A stretch of DNA of 64,000 nucleotides from Mytilus trossulus (GCF_036588685.1 NC_086374.1:88096059-88160058), one strand, 5' to 3'. Counted from the stretch's first letter, positions 35,069 to 47,600 are shown. Notes: generated by a model from the sequence alone, not told the origin. Numbers and translations are program-made.

Positions 35069-36125
35069 AAAGAGGGACGAAATATACCAAAGGGACATTC
35101 AAACTCATAAATCTAAAACAAACTGACAACGCCATGGCTAAAAACGAAAAAGACAAACAGACAAACAGTAGGACACATGACACAACATAGAAAACTAAAG
35201 AATAAACGGCACGAACCCCACCAAAAACTAGGGGTGATCTCAGGTGCTCCGGAAGGGTAAGCAAATCCTGCTCCATATCTGGCACCCGTCGTGTTGTTTA
35301 TGTGATAACAAATCCGGTAAAAAGTATAATTCGGTAGGTCACATTCATGAAAGGGAAGAGGATGGATTGTAATTACGACGTAAGGAACATATCCGATATC
35401 ATTTGTGAAACGGTTATTCCATAACGGTCAACCAACTCGTGATGGCGTCCGTAAAATTTACGAAGGGATGATTTCAATTTCACCATTTGGAACTCTTGGT
35501 TTAATAGCTTCCTTGTGAGCAGCAACCCTCTATCAAGAAAATCATGATAGGAAAAAGTAAAATCACAAAAATACTGAACTTAGAGGAAAATCAATTCGGA
35601 AAGTCCATAATCACATGGCAAAATCAAATAACAAAACGCATAAAAAACGAATGGACAAGAACTGTCATATTCCTGACTTGGTACAGGCATGTTCAAATGT
35701 AGAAAATGGTGGATTAAACCTGGTTCTATAGCGCTAACCCTCTCACTTTAATGACAGTCTCATCAAATTCTGTTATATTTACAGGAAATGCAAGCACGGG
35801 AATATCGTATCAATTAAGATATATATACCCCTTCTGCAGGTGCTGCTAGAATGTTGCTACTTAGAAATGGAAAGTTCACAATTGGAAAGCTGAAATCATC
35901 TCTTTTGTGGTACAGTTTTGTTTTCACCCGACCCTCATTGTCAATTTCTAGATGTAAGTCAAGATATGAAGCCGACTTAACTGTATCTGTAAAATCCTTG
36001 ATCTCCAGTTCGATGGGATAGATGCGTTCCACATAGTCACCAAATTTTGAATTATTTACTGAAAGAACATCATCTATATAGCGGAAAGTAGAGTTAATGG
36101 ATATTGCTAACTTCTTATCTTTCTT
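35069..36125 (-). pseudogene. 5'-truncated Penelope-like (Naiad-like) retroelement, 3' part
   Basis: Read on the minus strand, 36118-35814 encodes the end of a reverse transcriptase. It includes the catalytic motif YIDD (in FRYIDDVLSVNNSKFGDY), then PIELEIKD, SASYLDLHLEIDNEG and FPFLSSN. The frame continues after an insertion (35555-35782) into sequence matching the C-terminus and 3' tail of the longer copy at 53085-56490. The tail ends at 35069 with the complement of cgtccctctttt. The 5' break joins a hammerhead-ribozyme repeat exactly inside its stem II loop (AAAAG on both sides). Truncated and surely inactive. The first residues of the open frame (MDSSVTDESF) come from the flanking repeat, not the element. 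Confidence 0.8.
35555..35782 (+). mobile_element. short dispersed element (SINE-like) nested in the Penelope-like copy
   Basis: The insert begins aagtaaaatcacaaaaatac and contains gaatggacaagaactgtcat, attcctgacttggtacagg and ctctcactttaatgacag. AGGAAA flanks it on both sides (35549-35554 and 35783-35788), and removing it restores the surrounding retroelement text. Other copies: 39783-39845, 42113-42240, 44740-44995 (-), 50575-50790, 52795-53060 (-), 59755-59885 and 61975-62225 (-). I found no clear pol III boxes, so SINE is only a guess. Confidence 0.7.
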
Positions 36126-36905
36126 AAAAGACTCATCAGTAACGCTCGAATCCAAAAAAGTTTAAAAAGCCAAATAAAGTACACAGTTGAAGAGCATTGA
36201 GAGCCAAAACTCCTAAAAGTATTGCTAAATACAGCTGAGGTAATCTATGTCTGAGGTCCAAAAGCCTCAGTATTTAAAAAAAAAGTTTTGTAAACAGTTA
36301 ATTTTTAAATATAACCATATCAATGATAATTCATGTCAGCACAAAAAGTGCTGACTACTGGGCTTGTGATACCCTTGGGGAAATTAATCTCCACCAGCAG
36401 TGGCATCGACCCAGTGGTTGTAAATAAACTCATCATAGATATCAGGACTTAATTTTGTATATAAGCCAGAAACACGTTTCGTCTACAAAAGACTCATCAG
36501 TGACGATCGAATCCGAAAAAGTTTAAAAAGCCAAATAAAGTACAAAGTTGAAGAGCATTGAGATCCAAAATTCCTTAAAGTGTTGCCAAATACAGCTGAG
36601 GTAATCTATGCCTGAGGTAGAAAAGCCTCAGTATTTCAAAAAAATCTAAATTTTGTAAACAGTTAATTTATAAATATAACCATATCAATGATAATTTAGG
36701 TCAGCACAAAATGTGCTGACTACTGGGCTTGTGATACCCTCGGGGAAATAAATCTCCACTAGCAGTGGCATCGACCCAGTGGTTGTAAATAAACTCATAG
36801 ATACCAGGACTAAATTTTGTATAAACGCCCAGACGCGTGTTTCGTCTACAAAATAATCATCAGTGACGCTCGAATCCAAAAAAGTTTAAAAAGCCAAATA
36901 AAGTA
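36126..36905 (-). repeat. retrozyme-like tandem repeat, unit about 361 bp, with hammerhead ribozymes
   Basis: CTGATGA on the minus strand lies at 36139-36133, 36500-36494 and 36863-36857 (spacing 361 and 363). Between the motifs is a conserved core (ggtcgatgccactg, tatcacaagcccagtagtcagc and aactgaggcttt-type words). Tandem units of a few hundred bases, each with a type I hammerhead, are the form described for metazoan retrozymes, which are copied through circular RNA and probably mobilised by Penelope-type reverse transcriptase. Confidence 0.8.
36461..36515 (-). ncRNA. hammerhead ribozyme, best-preserved copy
   Basis: Minus strand order: stem I strand GCGATC-like, CTGATGA (36500-36494), stem II GTCT (36493-36490), loop TTTGT, AGAC (36484-36481), GAAA (36480-36477), then stem III. 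All three invariant parts and a perfect 4-bp stem II are present. Stem III is partly decayed here (acgtgtttctggcttat), so this copy may cleave poorly. The copy at 36840-36863 keeps CTGATGA and GAAA but has lost stem II pairing. Confidence 0.8.
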
Positions 36906-37203
36906 CAAAGTTACAGTTTTAATCTTTAAAGCACAAAAATTTAAATACTACCATTTTCAGAAAAGAGAGATATTCCATGATTGTAGATGAGACAGGTAAT
37001 ATATATGATAACCAAGAATAAAGACGTAAAATAATAGTTTGTATTACCCATATTTTATATTCAATACTTGCTTTTATAATCTTAAAAATGTTCACAATTA
37101 CTCAATTAATGACGAAATATGAATAAAAAACTCAACTTTGAAACTATCGCCAAGTCACAAAATATTGATCACATGATTGAGATACAATGATAAAATGTAA
37201 CTT

Positions 37204-38873
37204 TCAACACCCTGTTATATTCACTTCATGTATCTTTGTCTCCTTTGCATCACTGTCTTTAGGATTACTACATCCTATATATAGTTGTCCTGTTGTATTG
37301 ATGGCAAGAGAAAGTGGATAAAGTATTCCTTTTTTCTTCATGTTGTAATAAGTCATCAAAAGGCCAGCATTGTTGAGAATGTGTATTGTATGTGTATCCA
37401 TATCAGCGACAATGACATTGTCTTTTGGTGTTGTTACTATACCTTCTGGTCTGAATGGGATGTGCGAGTTGATATCTATATGTCCTAAATATGTTTTGAT
37501 TATATTACCGTCTTGTCCTAATATCACCACGCTTCCTCTGACACTATCTGGATCACAATCTGCGACATGAATATTCCCATTACTTGTACTAGTTGATCAT
37601 ATTCATACACAGTTTCACGCACTCCCCTATTGTTAATAACAAACACAGCTTGTCTTCCCAGTTTACCGTGATAACCCCCTACAACTACTTTATTACTACT
37701 GGTAATGTGAATGCCTGTAGATAGTAAAGGATCCACATTATATGAACTGTCGGTTAATTTTCCAGTTGTAACACGTAGTTGTTGTAGTGTTGTTCTACCA
37801 CTTGACAAAAGGACATCATTTGATGGAAGTACTGCAATGCCATATACTGTTGTGTTAATACTAAAAATTACTTTAAGTTTGTTTTTTTCAGGTCTAACTT
37901 TCTTCAGTACTTTATCTTTACTACAAGCTATCCACATTGACTTCTCATGATGTATACTTGGATATAAGTATGTTACTGTCGATAAGTCAGTTTGATGTGT
38001 TTTATTTATAACCATATCAACACTTAATTCAGTTGATTTTCTTTCATCACTCTGTAGAACTCCAACATTAGCCTGGGTTATCTCTCCTGGTATAAATTTA
38101 GGCAAAGCATTGTTAGTTGTCGAAATTCGAGTTCCTGGTTCTGTTTCCACTTTTTCAATCTTTTTGATCTCTTGGAAAAAAGTGATAACATCTGTAGCGT
38201 TCATGACATCCTTCAGTTTCCCTTTTTTGTTTTCTATATCTTCACTGGATTTTATGATTGCGGAAATACCATGCTCAATTGGTTCTAGAAAGCTTTGGTA
38301 ACTGCTATCTAATTCCATTTCTAAGCTTTCAAAGTATTTGTCAACTATTTTGATTAAATTACTTTTATGAGAAAGAATGTCTTGCCTTACTTTCATTTTT
38401 GTTGAGTTTTGTTCAGCTATAAGTCTTTCCAATATATCCTTTTTGTTTGCCATCCTTAATTTTGCCGTATACATTTGACTAGTTTCTTTATTCAGTCTGT
38501 CTATTTCTATATCATATGCTTCCCTTATCTCAATTAAATCATTCGCGTCAACCTTATGAACTTTTGATACACAAGTTGGGCAAACGAGATTTTCACACTT
38601 CTTGCAGAAAAGACAGTAGAATTGTTCGGAATGTTCAATGCATTTAATATTAGTGAAATCCAATTCTTCATTTTGTTGTCCAATATCTTTGATATCAACA
38701 ATCTTATGATCTGTTGCATTTCTAAACTTCGGATGAATTTTATCACGACAGTTATAACACATTAAAAGATTGCATTCTATACATTTCCATTTGATAAATT
38801 TGTCTGTTTCACAAAGCTGACAATTGATAGGTGTTTGGCTTTTCCGAATAGACTGGGAAAACGCCATTATCAA
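37204..38873 (-). CDS. B-box (TRIM-like) protein with C-terminal NHL-like repeats; one frameshift
   Basis: The frame starts at 38873 and runs 449 codons to 37524; a second frame overlaps it and ends at 37204. Residues 18-56 form a first B-box (CQLC, CIEC, CYNC, H47, H56). Residues 78-106 form a second (CIEH, CLFC, C93, CPTC, H106), whose last histidine seems lost. Residues 120-240 look coiled-coil. From about 300 there are NHL-like blade segments (VYGIAVLPSNDVLLSSG, then in the second frame PEGIVTTPKDNVIVADMD and YPLSLAINTTGQLYIG). There is no RING. Such RING-less, intronless TRIM56/TRIM71-like genes are very numerous in bivalves and often thought to act in innate immunity. At about 37575-37600 the match moves from frame to frame (NGNIHVADCDPDSVRG continues in the second). 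A single missing base explains it: pseudogene, allele or sequence error. Confidence 0.85.
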
Positions 38874-39780
38874 CGTTTGTTTTATTCCAATCCCTTCTCT
38901 GTATTACATGGACAGACATTTACACTTTATTGCAGTTCAATGCATTCAGATGTTACCTCTATGAAATTTATCAAACCTTTTAAAAGGGTATTTAAGTGCA
39001 TTTTATAATAAGAATATTAAAGGTTGAGTTACATGGCAATTTAACGAAGCGGAAAATTATTACGTGGATACACAGTTGAAATTAAGGTTAATATATGGAA
39101 TTCTTTGTTAATAATGTAAAAAGAGTCAAGTACAGTAAATATGAATTGTTTACATCTGTTTCTATGGGCCTTACAAGTTTAATAAAGGTGCCGTATTAAT
39201 GATTTTATACATATCATATAGGTGCTTTAACTGTAATTGTAGCTTAGATATATTTGTAAACGTTTAAATTATAGATCAATTTTCTTAAAACTGTCGATTC
39301 TGGTAGGTGCAAATACTAGTAGATCTATTTTGTGCATGAGTATAAATTCCTTCGAAAAAAATCCAGACGGTCGATCAGATGATAGTTTTATATTGACTGA
39401 AAACAGAATAGTGCATAACATTATGCCCAACAGCTAGTTAATACATGTCTTCAAATTTACAACTGGCATATAAGAATCGTGAAGGTGCTATGATTTATCG
39501 GTTTTCATGAGCTAAATTAGCAGTGCGTCATCCTTCAAATGGCTTCCTTTTAACGATTATAAAAATTAGTTGGTGGATAATGGGGAGATAATTATGACGA
39601 AGTAGAATCCAGACTGTATGTTCCTAATTTGGCTCGCCATATATGCATATAGGATGTTGATGAGCAATATATGTTAGTATACTACTTAATGGATACACTA
39701 ACACATCAAAGGTGACCATCTTGTATTAATTCAGAAAAAAAAAATATAGAATGATTCAAATTTCAAAATCAAAAAATAAA
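38874..39780. other. AT-rich sequence upstream of the TRIM-like gene
   Basis: I see no coding exon. It should hold the promoter of the minus-strand TRIM-like gene, but no convincing TATA box or initiator stands out. Confidence 0.35.
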
Positions 39781-39954
39781 ACACATCACCCGAATGGATA
39801 ACAGCTGTCATATTCCTAACTTGGAACATGCATTTTCTGTAAGTATCTATAATGATTATTACATCACTATGTCCATAGTTGTTGGCTTTAGATGAATTTG
39901 GCTATTTTATTTTAGGTATTTTAGACATATATATAGCTCTTCAGCGGTTTCGGT

Positions 39955-40030
39955 ACTTATACATCTTTGGATTTTAAATGTTTGGCTTTGAGCGGTCCTG
40001 ATGATGGTAAATCCAAGAAAGCGCTTCGGA
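39955..40030 (+). repeat. diverged hammerhead-like repeat piece
   Basis: After tttggctttgagcgg comes CTGATGA (39998-40004 region), TGG/CCA as a weak stem, GAAA, then gcgcttcggacgc as a possible stem III. The order is the same as in the 36126-36905 ribozymes, but an extra base precedes GAAA and the A15.1-U16.1 pair is absent. It is probably an inactive relative. Confidence 0.4.
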
Positions 40031-40449
40031 CGCAAGAAATTATTAAACGTGTTACTTTCATATTTTTAATAGACGAAACATTGATGATGACAGATTGAAA
40101 TAAATTCACAAAACACATTTTAAGCAAATGTATTGTTAGCATTTTTTGTACGACCAATAGGGATATAGTTGCTTAACGCTAACTGTATTGAAGACTTGCT
40201 CACTTTCATATGTCACTAGTCTAAATACCACATGTTAAGATATTCGATAAGATAAATTCGTTACAAAATGTGCTTGTGACGTAATACGGTAGTTATATGG
40301 GGGTTCGAGCTCCGCTGTCACCCCATATTGATTTTTTTTTAATGTAACTAATAACGAACCTCGGATAGTGAGGGGAAAATATACTAAAGTTTGTTTTTAG
40401 AAAAGTTATTAGTCAATAAATAAAAACTGGATTGTAGACTTTAAGATGT

Positions 40450-40870
40450 TCAAATCGTGCATTCCACAAATGATGGCTGCAAGTTTAAGAGTAAATGGTA
40501 AAGTACCAGGATTTTTAATTTGGTACAACAGACGCGCGTTTCGTCTAAACAAGACACATCAGTGACGCTCATATCAAAATATTCATAAAGCCAAAGTTGG
40601 AGACCATTGAGGATAAAAAATTTCAAAAAGTTGTTCCAAATACGGTTAAGGTAATTTATGCCTAGGATAAGAAAATACTTAGTTTTTCGAAACATTAAAA
40701 GTATTGTAAACAGGAAATTTATAAGAATGTCCACATAATTGATATCCATGTCAACATCGAAGTGTTGACTCCTGGTGAGATAAGAAAAAAATAATGAGAA
40801 TTACCACATTATTGATATTCATGTCAACACCGAAGTGTTGACTACTGCGCATGTGATACCACTTGATACA
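40450..40870 (-). repeat. decayed retrozyme-like repeat
   Basis: Minus strand: CTGATGT (40562-40556, last base of the core changed), stem II GTCT and AGAC (40555-40552, 40546-40543), GAAA (40542-40539), and a good stem III (acgcgcgtct). The core (ctgaggcata-like, gtcaacacttcg words) follows twice (40740-40770 and 40815-40850). Same family as 36126-36905. Confidence 0.6.
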
Positions 40871-41189
40871 AAAGGACGAGGATGTACACAGCTATTGGTC
40901 GTCGTACGGTATTCAACAATGGACAAACCTCATACCGCATCGTTAAGCTATGAAGGACGTTGCTATTTTGTTCGAAATTGGAAATGAAGCCATACTACAA
41001 ATATCAAAGATTAAAGAATCAAAAAGGCTTAATATAATGAAAGCTTTTCCATTACTGTTGGAACTAGCAGCCGGCTTCGACTGTGATTATTTTTAATACA
41101 TGTATTTATTTTACATGTTTATTAGTAAAAGAATGTTATGGATATACATTTTAGGTCTAAAATTACAATAAGGTCATGAAGAATCAGAC

Positions 41190-41293
41190 CGACTATATTA
41201 TAATGTAAACACTATCGTATATGAGGTCACATTTCCATCTTATCAGTAATGCAAACTTACACAATTGAGTGGATGTGCTACAAGTAATTATGT
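41190..41293 (+). promoter_or_regulatory. likely promoter and 5' untranslated exon, fibrinogen-related gene 1
   Basis: This block is conserved between the two gene copies (here and 57405-57515) while surrounding sequence differs more. It has a TATA-like tatattataatg (41195), then atatgaggtca, cttatcagtaatg and acttacacaat. A donor TGT/GTACGT at 41294 matches TGT/GTAAGT at 57516 in copy 2. Short upstream ATGs are not conserved in frame, so I take the exon as untranslated. Inference from conservation only. Confidence 0.35.
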
Positions 41294-41654
41294 GTACGTA
41301 TTCTGTTTTCTATTTGATGACGATTTATATCCAGAATATACGGTTAAAGTTTAACCAAACTTTTTTAAACTATATTATAATCTGAGACTACTATTTGTAA
41401 AAGACAATCTAGTAAAACTTTGTCAAGACTCTTTTAACATTCAAAAGTTAATTTTAAACCATTGAAAATGGATATAGATTACTATATTCGATTTCTAAAT
41501 TTCATTTATATTTAAAAACTAATTGACAAAGGTTCACCAAATATCTTACGAAATATATGTCGTCAGCAAATAAGAACTGAAAATAACGACAAATAACACG
41601 TTTTCTATGTTTCTGTTTTAGCCTTTATCATTTATTGTTTATGATCAATTCTAG

Positions 41655-44600
41655 ATTACCTCCTGATTGTTTTACTATATACACTGTTGGAAGCAGGTAT
41701 GTATACAAATTATTAAAAGTTCAATAATTCCCGAATTTAATAAACAGTTCATATATCTCGAGAATAACGCATCAACTTCAAGAAAATTTGTCTAAGACCA
41801 AAACATTAAGAGTTGAAACTCTTTTCACCAAGTATTTTTGTATAAAGCAAGTTAAAACAAAAGCTTTTCAAATACCGAGTCCAAAGGTACTTCAAGCCGT
41901 GTAACTAGTGTAAAACATTATCACTTAGATAGAGTGAAAATACATTGCCGCTTGGAAGACATGTTGAAGCCACTGCCGAAACAAACTGACAATGGACTAA
42001 TTCATAACTTGCCCAAGTCCAAAAGGATTTTATTATTAAAGCTTAACGAGTTTGATTTCTTTCCATTTAAAATAAAATTATGTTGACCACTGAAACACTT
42101 TAGCAGCAAGTGGGAAGGAGGTAAAATAACAAAAATACCTCACTCCGAGGAAAATTCAAAACGGAAAGTCCTTCATCAAGTCGCAAAATAAAAAGCTCAA
42201 ACACAACAAACAAACGGATAACACATGTCATATTTTATTCCCAAATTCTTCATATCTTCTTATTTCACTGGAGTTTAGATTCATTGCTTTCATAGTCGGA
42301 TTGGTAGCAATCCAAAGTGTTTAATGACATTACGTTTTAAGAGACAGTGGTACATTTCTCAACAACTAAGGTTAGCACAATCGTAAACGAGCGGTTGGAA
42401 ATACCAAAGGAATATCCAAACTCTTTATTCGAAAACAAACGGACAATGCCATTGCAAAAAGGGAAAACATACCAAGCGATTAACAACAGTTTACAAGACT
42501 AAAGAATGAGCAACACAAAGTCCAAAACATTAACGGGATTGATCTTAGTTGCCAAAAAAGGGTAATCTGATTCTGCTTCTTATGTGGCATCTGTTATTAG
42601 CTACCTTTGTTGATCACAAGTCTTTTTTTAAAAATGTTTTAGAAGGTGGACAAGAATGTCTGTCATGCACTTCAGTGGAGAGTGCTAATAACTGCAACCA
42701 TCGAATCCAATGTGATGATAACGAGGTATGAATCATCTTTTTTAAGAACACTTGTTTACATACTTTTTTTTGTTTTTGTTCTTATTATTTGTTTTTGTTT
42801 TTATTATTATTATTTAAAACGTGTTTTTTTTATCTTAGTAGTCTGAAATATTCATGAAATTTGAGTTGCTCTAAACTTATCCAAGATTGAGTTTTTATCC
42901 ATTTCCAGCATATTCTGAAAAAGAACAATATTTTTGGATAATATTTTTAGGGGCTTATAAGCTAATTGATATTTTCATCATACATCTTTATTTTCCATAC
43001 TGTAAATCTTCTTATCTCTAATCATTCGCGTTAGATAGAAAGATTGGAAATTTGGAATATGTCAAAGCGAAAAAAAAAAACGACCAAAGAGCATATAAGA
43101 ATATGCAAATAAACATGAGTTGGATTGAAGTATATAGTGACTAAAAAAATACTCGCATAAACCCTTATCAACCCAATCAAGAAACATGAAACACAAAAGA
43201 AAACAATAAACAAAAACACTAAATTTTAATTGATTTATATTTGCAGTTATGCTACATGCATCACTATGTAACGGAATCCGGATCCTCTGGGTTTGATTTT
43301 GGATGTGCCTCTCAGCAGGTATGTACCTTAATCACTGATGAATAGAAAATTATATACAACATCAAGGACATTGACTTTATCTCAAACATTTAAGTACTTG
43401 TTTACTTAAAGATGTCATGGGCAAGTGCATTGAATTTCCAAATGTATTTCAAGATTAGAGAGAAAATTACCAAGAGGATAATTACAAATCGTCAGAACAA
43501 TAAACACAACTGACAACACCATGTCCCCGAAGAAAAATACGACACAAATAAAAACAACAATAATACAACTTTACATAAACACTAAAGATAAAGCAACATT
43601 GACAATCCGCCAAATCGGGTTTCCTGGATAGGTACGCAGATCCAGTTCTACTAGATGTACCTGTCTTGTTGCATTTTGCACTAGTGAAATGCGGCGATAA
43701 GTCGCATTTGGTTATTTTGCCATGTTTCCCCCCTTTGAATAAATATGAAGTTGTCCAAGGAAAAAGAACAAAATTGTTGTGTCTACGACCTATGGAACAT
43801 ATTGATGGCATCTGTGCAACAGATTTTCAATATCGGGTTTTGTCAAATTATAACGGCGTTTAAAAAAACTCTTGAAGTGATGACTTCAACTTTACCAATT
43901 ATACGTTGAAGTCGGTATTTCCGTTATACTCTTTTTATCATTTATAACATTGAAACATTTGCTTCCTAATGAACAGTATCCCTCCATCGAAGAAGTCATG
44001 ATTGAAAACACTTTTTTAATTGCTGCAAGCAGTTTGATTACTTTGTTTTAAATCTGGTCATATGTTTTAAAAAAAAAATCCCAAAATGCGCTCTTCATTG
44101 TACAATTTTCAGCACTGAAGATGATTTCGTCGAGATTTTTTTTTACCTTGCTGTGGTTTAAGAAGAGTTGTGACTTGATATGGACAAGTCTTAAACGTTC
44201 AGTAGTATAGATATTTGTTTAGAGAAGTTTCTAAACCTTTTAAACTTGTTACTTTCAGTATTTTTTTAAATTTTGCATGACCAGTGCGTAACGGTGTTTT
44301 TGAAACGGTAATGAAAAAAATGAGATTAAGGGAGTGTTACACATGTCAATTACCAGAAACGACAATCTTTGAAATCTTTATTATCGAAAAGATGTGTCTT
44401 AAGAATGGAGAAACAGACGCATCGCATTAACTAGTCAACTTAGACAAACAATTTTGCGATGGTGAAAATACCATTTGTGTAATGTGAATCTCAACAGTTC
44501 TTCTTCATTATCGTAATGCCGCAATTGTTTGAGCTCAGAGTAAACGTATGTTTATGAAGCCTTCATAATCTAAAGATGCGTGCAACCGATATTTGCGAGG

Positions 44601-47600
44601 ACATGTTTATGCAATACCATACATCCGGTGAACAAGATGGTATTTTACTGCTGAGAAATTGGAAGTTTACAATTGGAAAGCTGTAATCATCACGTTTATA
44701 ATAGATGCTTGTATGAAGTCTTCCTATTTTTAACCTTTTTACCTATTGTGTCTGTTTGTTTTGTTCACGCATCGTTGTCAATATAATGGAATTTGATGCG
44801 ACTGTCATACAAGTGACATATTTAGCTAGCTATAAAACCAGATTAAATTCACATTTTCTACATTAGAAATTGCCTGTACCCAGTCAGGAATATGACAGTT
44901 GTTATCCATTCGTTTGTTGTGTTTGAGCTTTTGATTTTGTCATTTGACTAAAGACTTTCCTTTTTGAATTTTCATAGATCAGAATTTTTGTGATTTAATT
45001 TATAATTTGCATTATCAAAATTACAAAAAGGCGAGACATGTCTCTGTGCTTTTTTCATAATCTTATCCAACATTTTTCTTAATTCAGAAATTTCTGTACT
45101 AGTTCAGTGATATGTTTTCCAGTCCTCCCGTTGATAACACAGTTGAGCGTTTGATGTTGTCAGTTTTTATGGGCTCACTTCTATTTGAATACACCTTTGA
45201 GTTCAGAATGTTTGTTATTACATATTTTTGGTACATTAATTTCCCTCTGGAGTAGTCTTTGATATCCTCTTTTAAAGGCCAATGCTAGCGAGTGATTTCC
45301 TCATGAAAAAAAATGTACGAACCTAAAAAAACATTTTTAACTGATATAATTAACTTTTGTCATCGCCTGTTATCATGGTTATGTCAATTTTTGGGTGAAT
45401 TTTTCTTCCATTTGTTATCTCAGTATCTATTTATTTGTTGTTCAACATACACGTTAATTTTAAATGATAATAAAGCTGTTTCATAAACTTGTTAAGGGCA
45501 TACGATACATTTACAGGGGAGGTAATGGCGTTTCTAACGTAAAATGTTATTTTCGCGACGTCAAACTGTGACATATCGGGAAAAGATGCATTTTTCGACT
45601 AAGTTTTATCATTCAAACTGATTAAATTTGAAAACTAGTGCATGAACCTCCATTTTTTAAACCGACATTTTGTTTCATTTTGCAAGGAGATTATGTGCAC
45701 CAAATTTTAAAACTGTGAATAGTGCAATTTTTTAATTTTGATAAATATACAGCAAAAAATTACGTTTTTTTCTCAATTCATGACCATTTGATAAATATGA
45801 GTTATCAAATACAGAAATTACAAATTATTTGACAAAAATAATTCGTGTTTATCGTTTAAAACAAAAAAGTTATGTCTTTCTTTCGAAAAGGAAAATACGG
45901 CCACAAATCAGAATTTTGAGCAAATATACAAATTTCGACCTCATTAAACTAAAAAAGTAGCACATGAAGATATATATTTTATGACATGTTTGATTAAATC
46001 AGGTTAAAAAAAGCCTATATGCAAATTTTCATCAACTTTTAAAAACTGAATCAAAACTGTATCGTATGCCCTTAATGTGTTTTATTGGCATTCCCGAAGT
46101 CTTGATTCTCTTGTTAGCTCTATACGTTTGTTTTTGTTTTTGTGGAAAGTATTATGTTTATGTTGGTTTTGCATATAAAGTTGATGAATTAATTATATGT
46201 TGAATGTTTATAGGTTTGTTCACAAACGGTCGGTACAATATTTGGACGTCGATCTGAAGGTCACCATGCAAAGTGTACATTATGTTGTGATGACTCCAAG
46301 ATTTGTAACGAAGATTTAAACTGTACCAGTACAACACAAACACGTAAGTTCTATAATGAATATAAAAAGTAAAATACACTTATAAAAATAGGTATCGATG
46401 AATGTCAACTTTGGAGATTTCAAATGGACGACTTTTATTGTGAGGGTGGATAACCTGACAAACAGATGAGGTCAGAATATTTTGACAAATTACCGTAAAA
46501 GGTTACTGCAAATTTGCTTCATTGCTGATGATCAGTGTTTGGAGAGATCTTGATGCAGGTTTCTGTGTTACGACCTTCCCAAAAAGACATTAAACACTTT
46601 TTGATAGTTTTTCTTGTCTGACCTGCAGGCAAGAAAGATATCAAACACAACAGGTACTCTTTAAATGTTTATATATGGCCCTATGTTTTTTCTTGAATTA
46701 AAAAGACCACACTTCAAATTTGTCGCCTATTAAGTCTTAATTTGAAGATAAAAATGCAATACTATCACTATCACCATCACTAAGTATGTGTGTTACTGTA
46801 CCAAATAATTGCTTTTTATAATTTTTTTTATTAGCATCTAGTTTACCACGTGAATGTGCAGATTTGAAATTGTCTACTAGCGGTGTTCATACTATATACC
46901 CGTATGGAGAACCACCAAAATCGATGTATTGCTTCGTTGATGATAAAGGTCATATATGGACGGTATGTTAACTAAATTTCTTTGCATCATTACAAAAAAA
47001 AAAGAAATGTCAATGAAGACAAAACAATTTATTCTTAAAGATAAGTAAGGATTTTGAATTTTATAGTCAAAACGGGTTGAAGTAATACCGGAACGAAAAT
47101 AATTCAAACAGCACATATTTAAAAGCTAAATTAACATAAAGAGTAAAGAAAAATTTAAGTTGAAATTTATATTTGAAATATTGGATTAACAGCAATAGGG
47201 GGATGTGGAATAGGAGCCCATAAGACAATTCTCCATTCATGTTACAATGTGTAAAACGTAAACAATTATATGCTACAGTACGGCCTTCAACAGGGAGCCA
47301 TGTTTCACCCAAAACAGCACCATAACATTGAGGTTATTAGAGGAAAACGATTATAGTTCACCCATGTTTATAACTAATCATATCCCCCCAACGAAAGGGT
47401 TGCAGTTTGCCGAGGATCTTTAGTAGCGTTCTGCTCAATACTAGCCCTTCAAAGCGATGTTCTGTCCAGGAACTATCACTTCCTCAAAACGGGTACCATG
47501 CAGAATTAATATTATATATGTATCTAGTAACCCTTTTTAATACCACCCTATTTGGATAAAACGGGGTATTTTTTCTTCTTTCTTTTTATTTAGGCTATTC

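Noticed and set aside
37285-38301. Plus-strand frames of 60-80 aa
   Set aside because: Antisense shadows of the TRIM-like gene on the minus strand.
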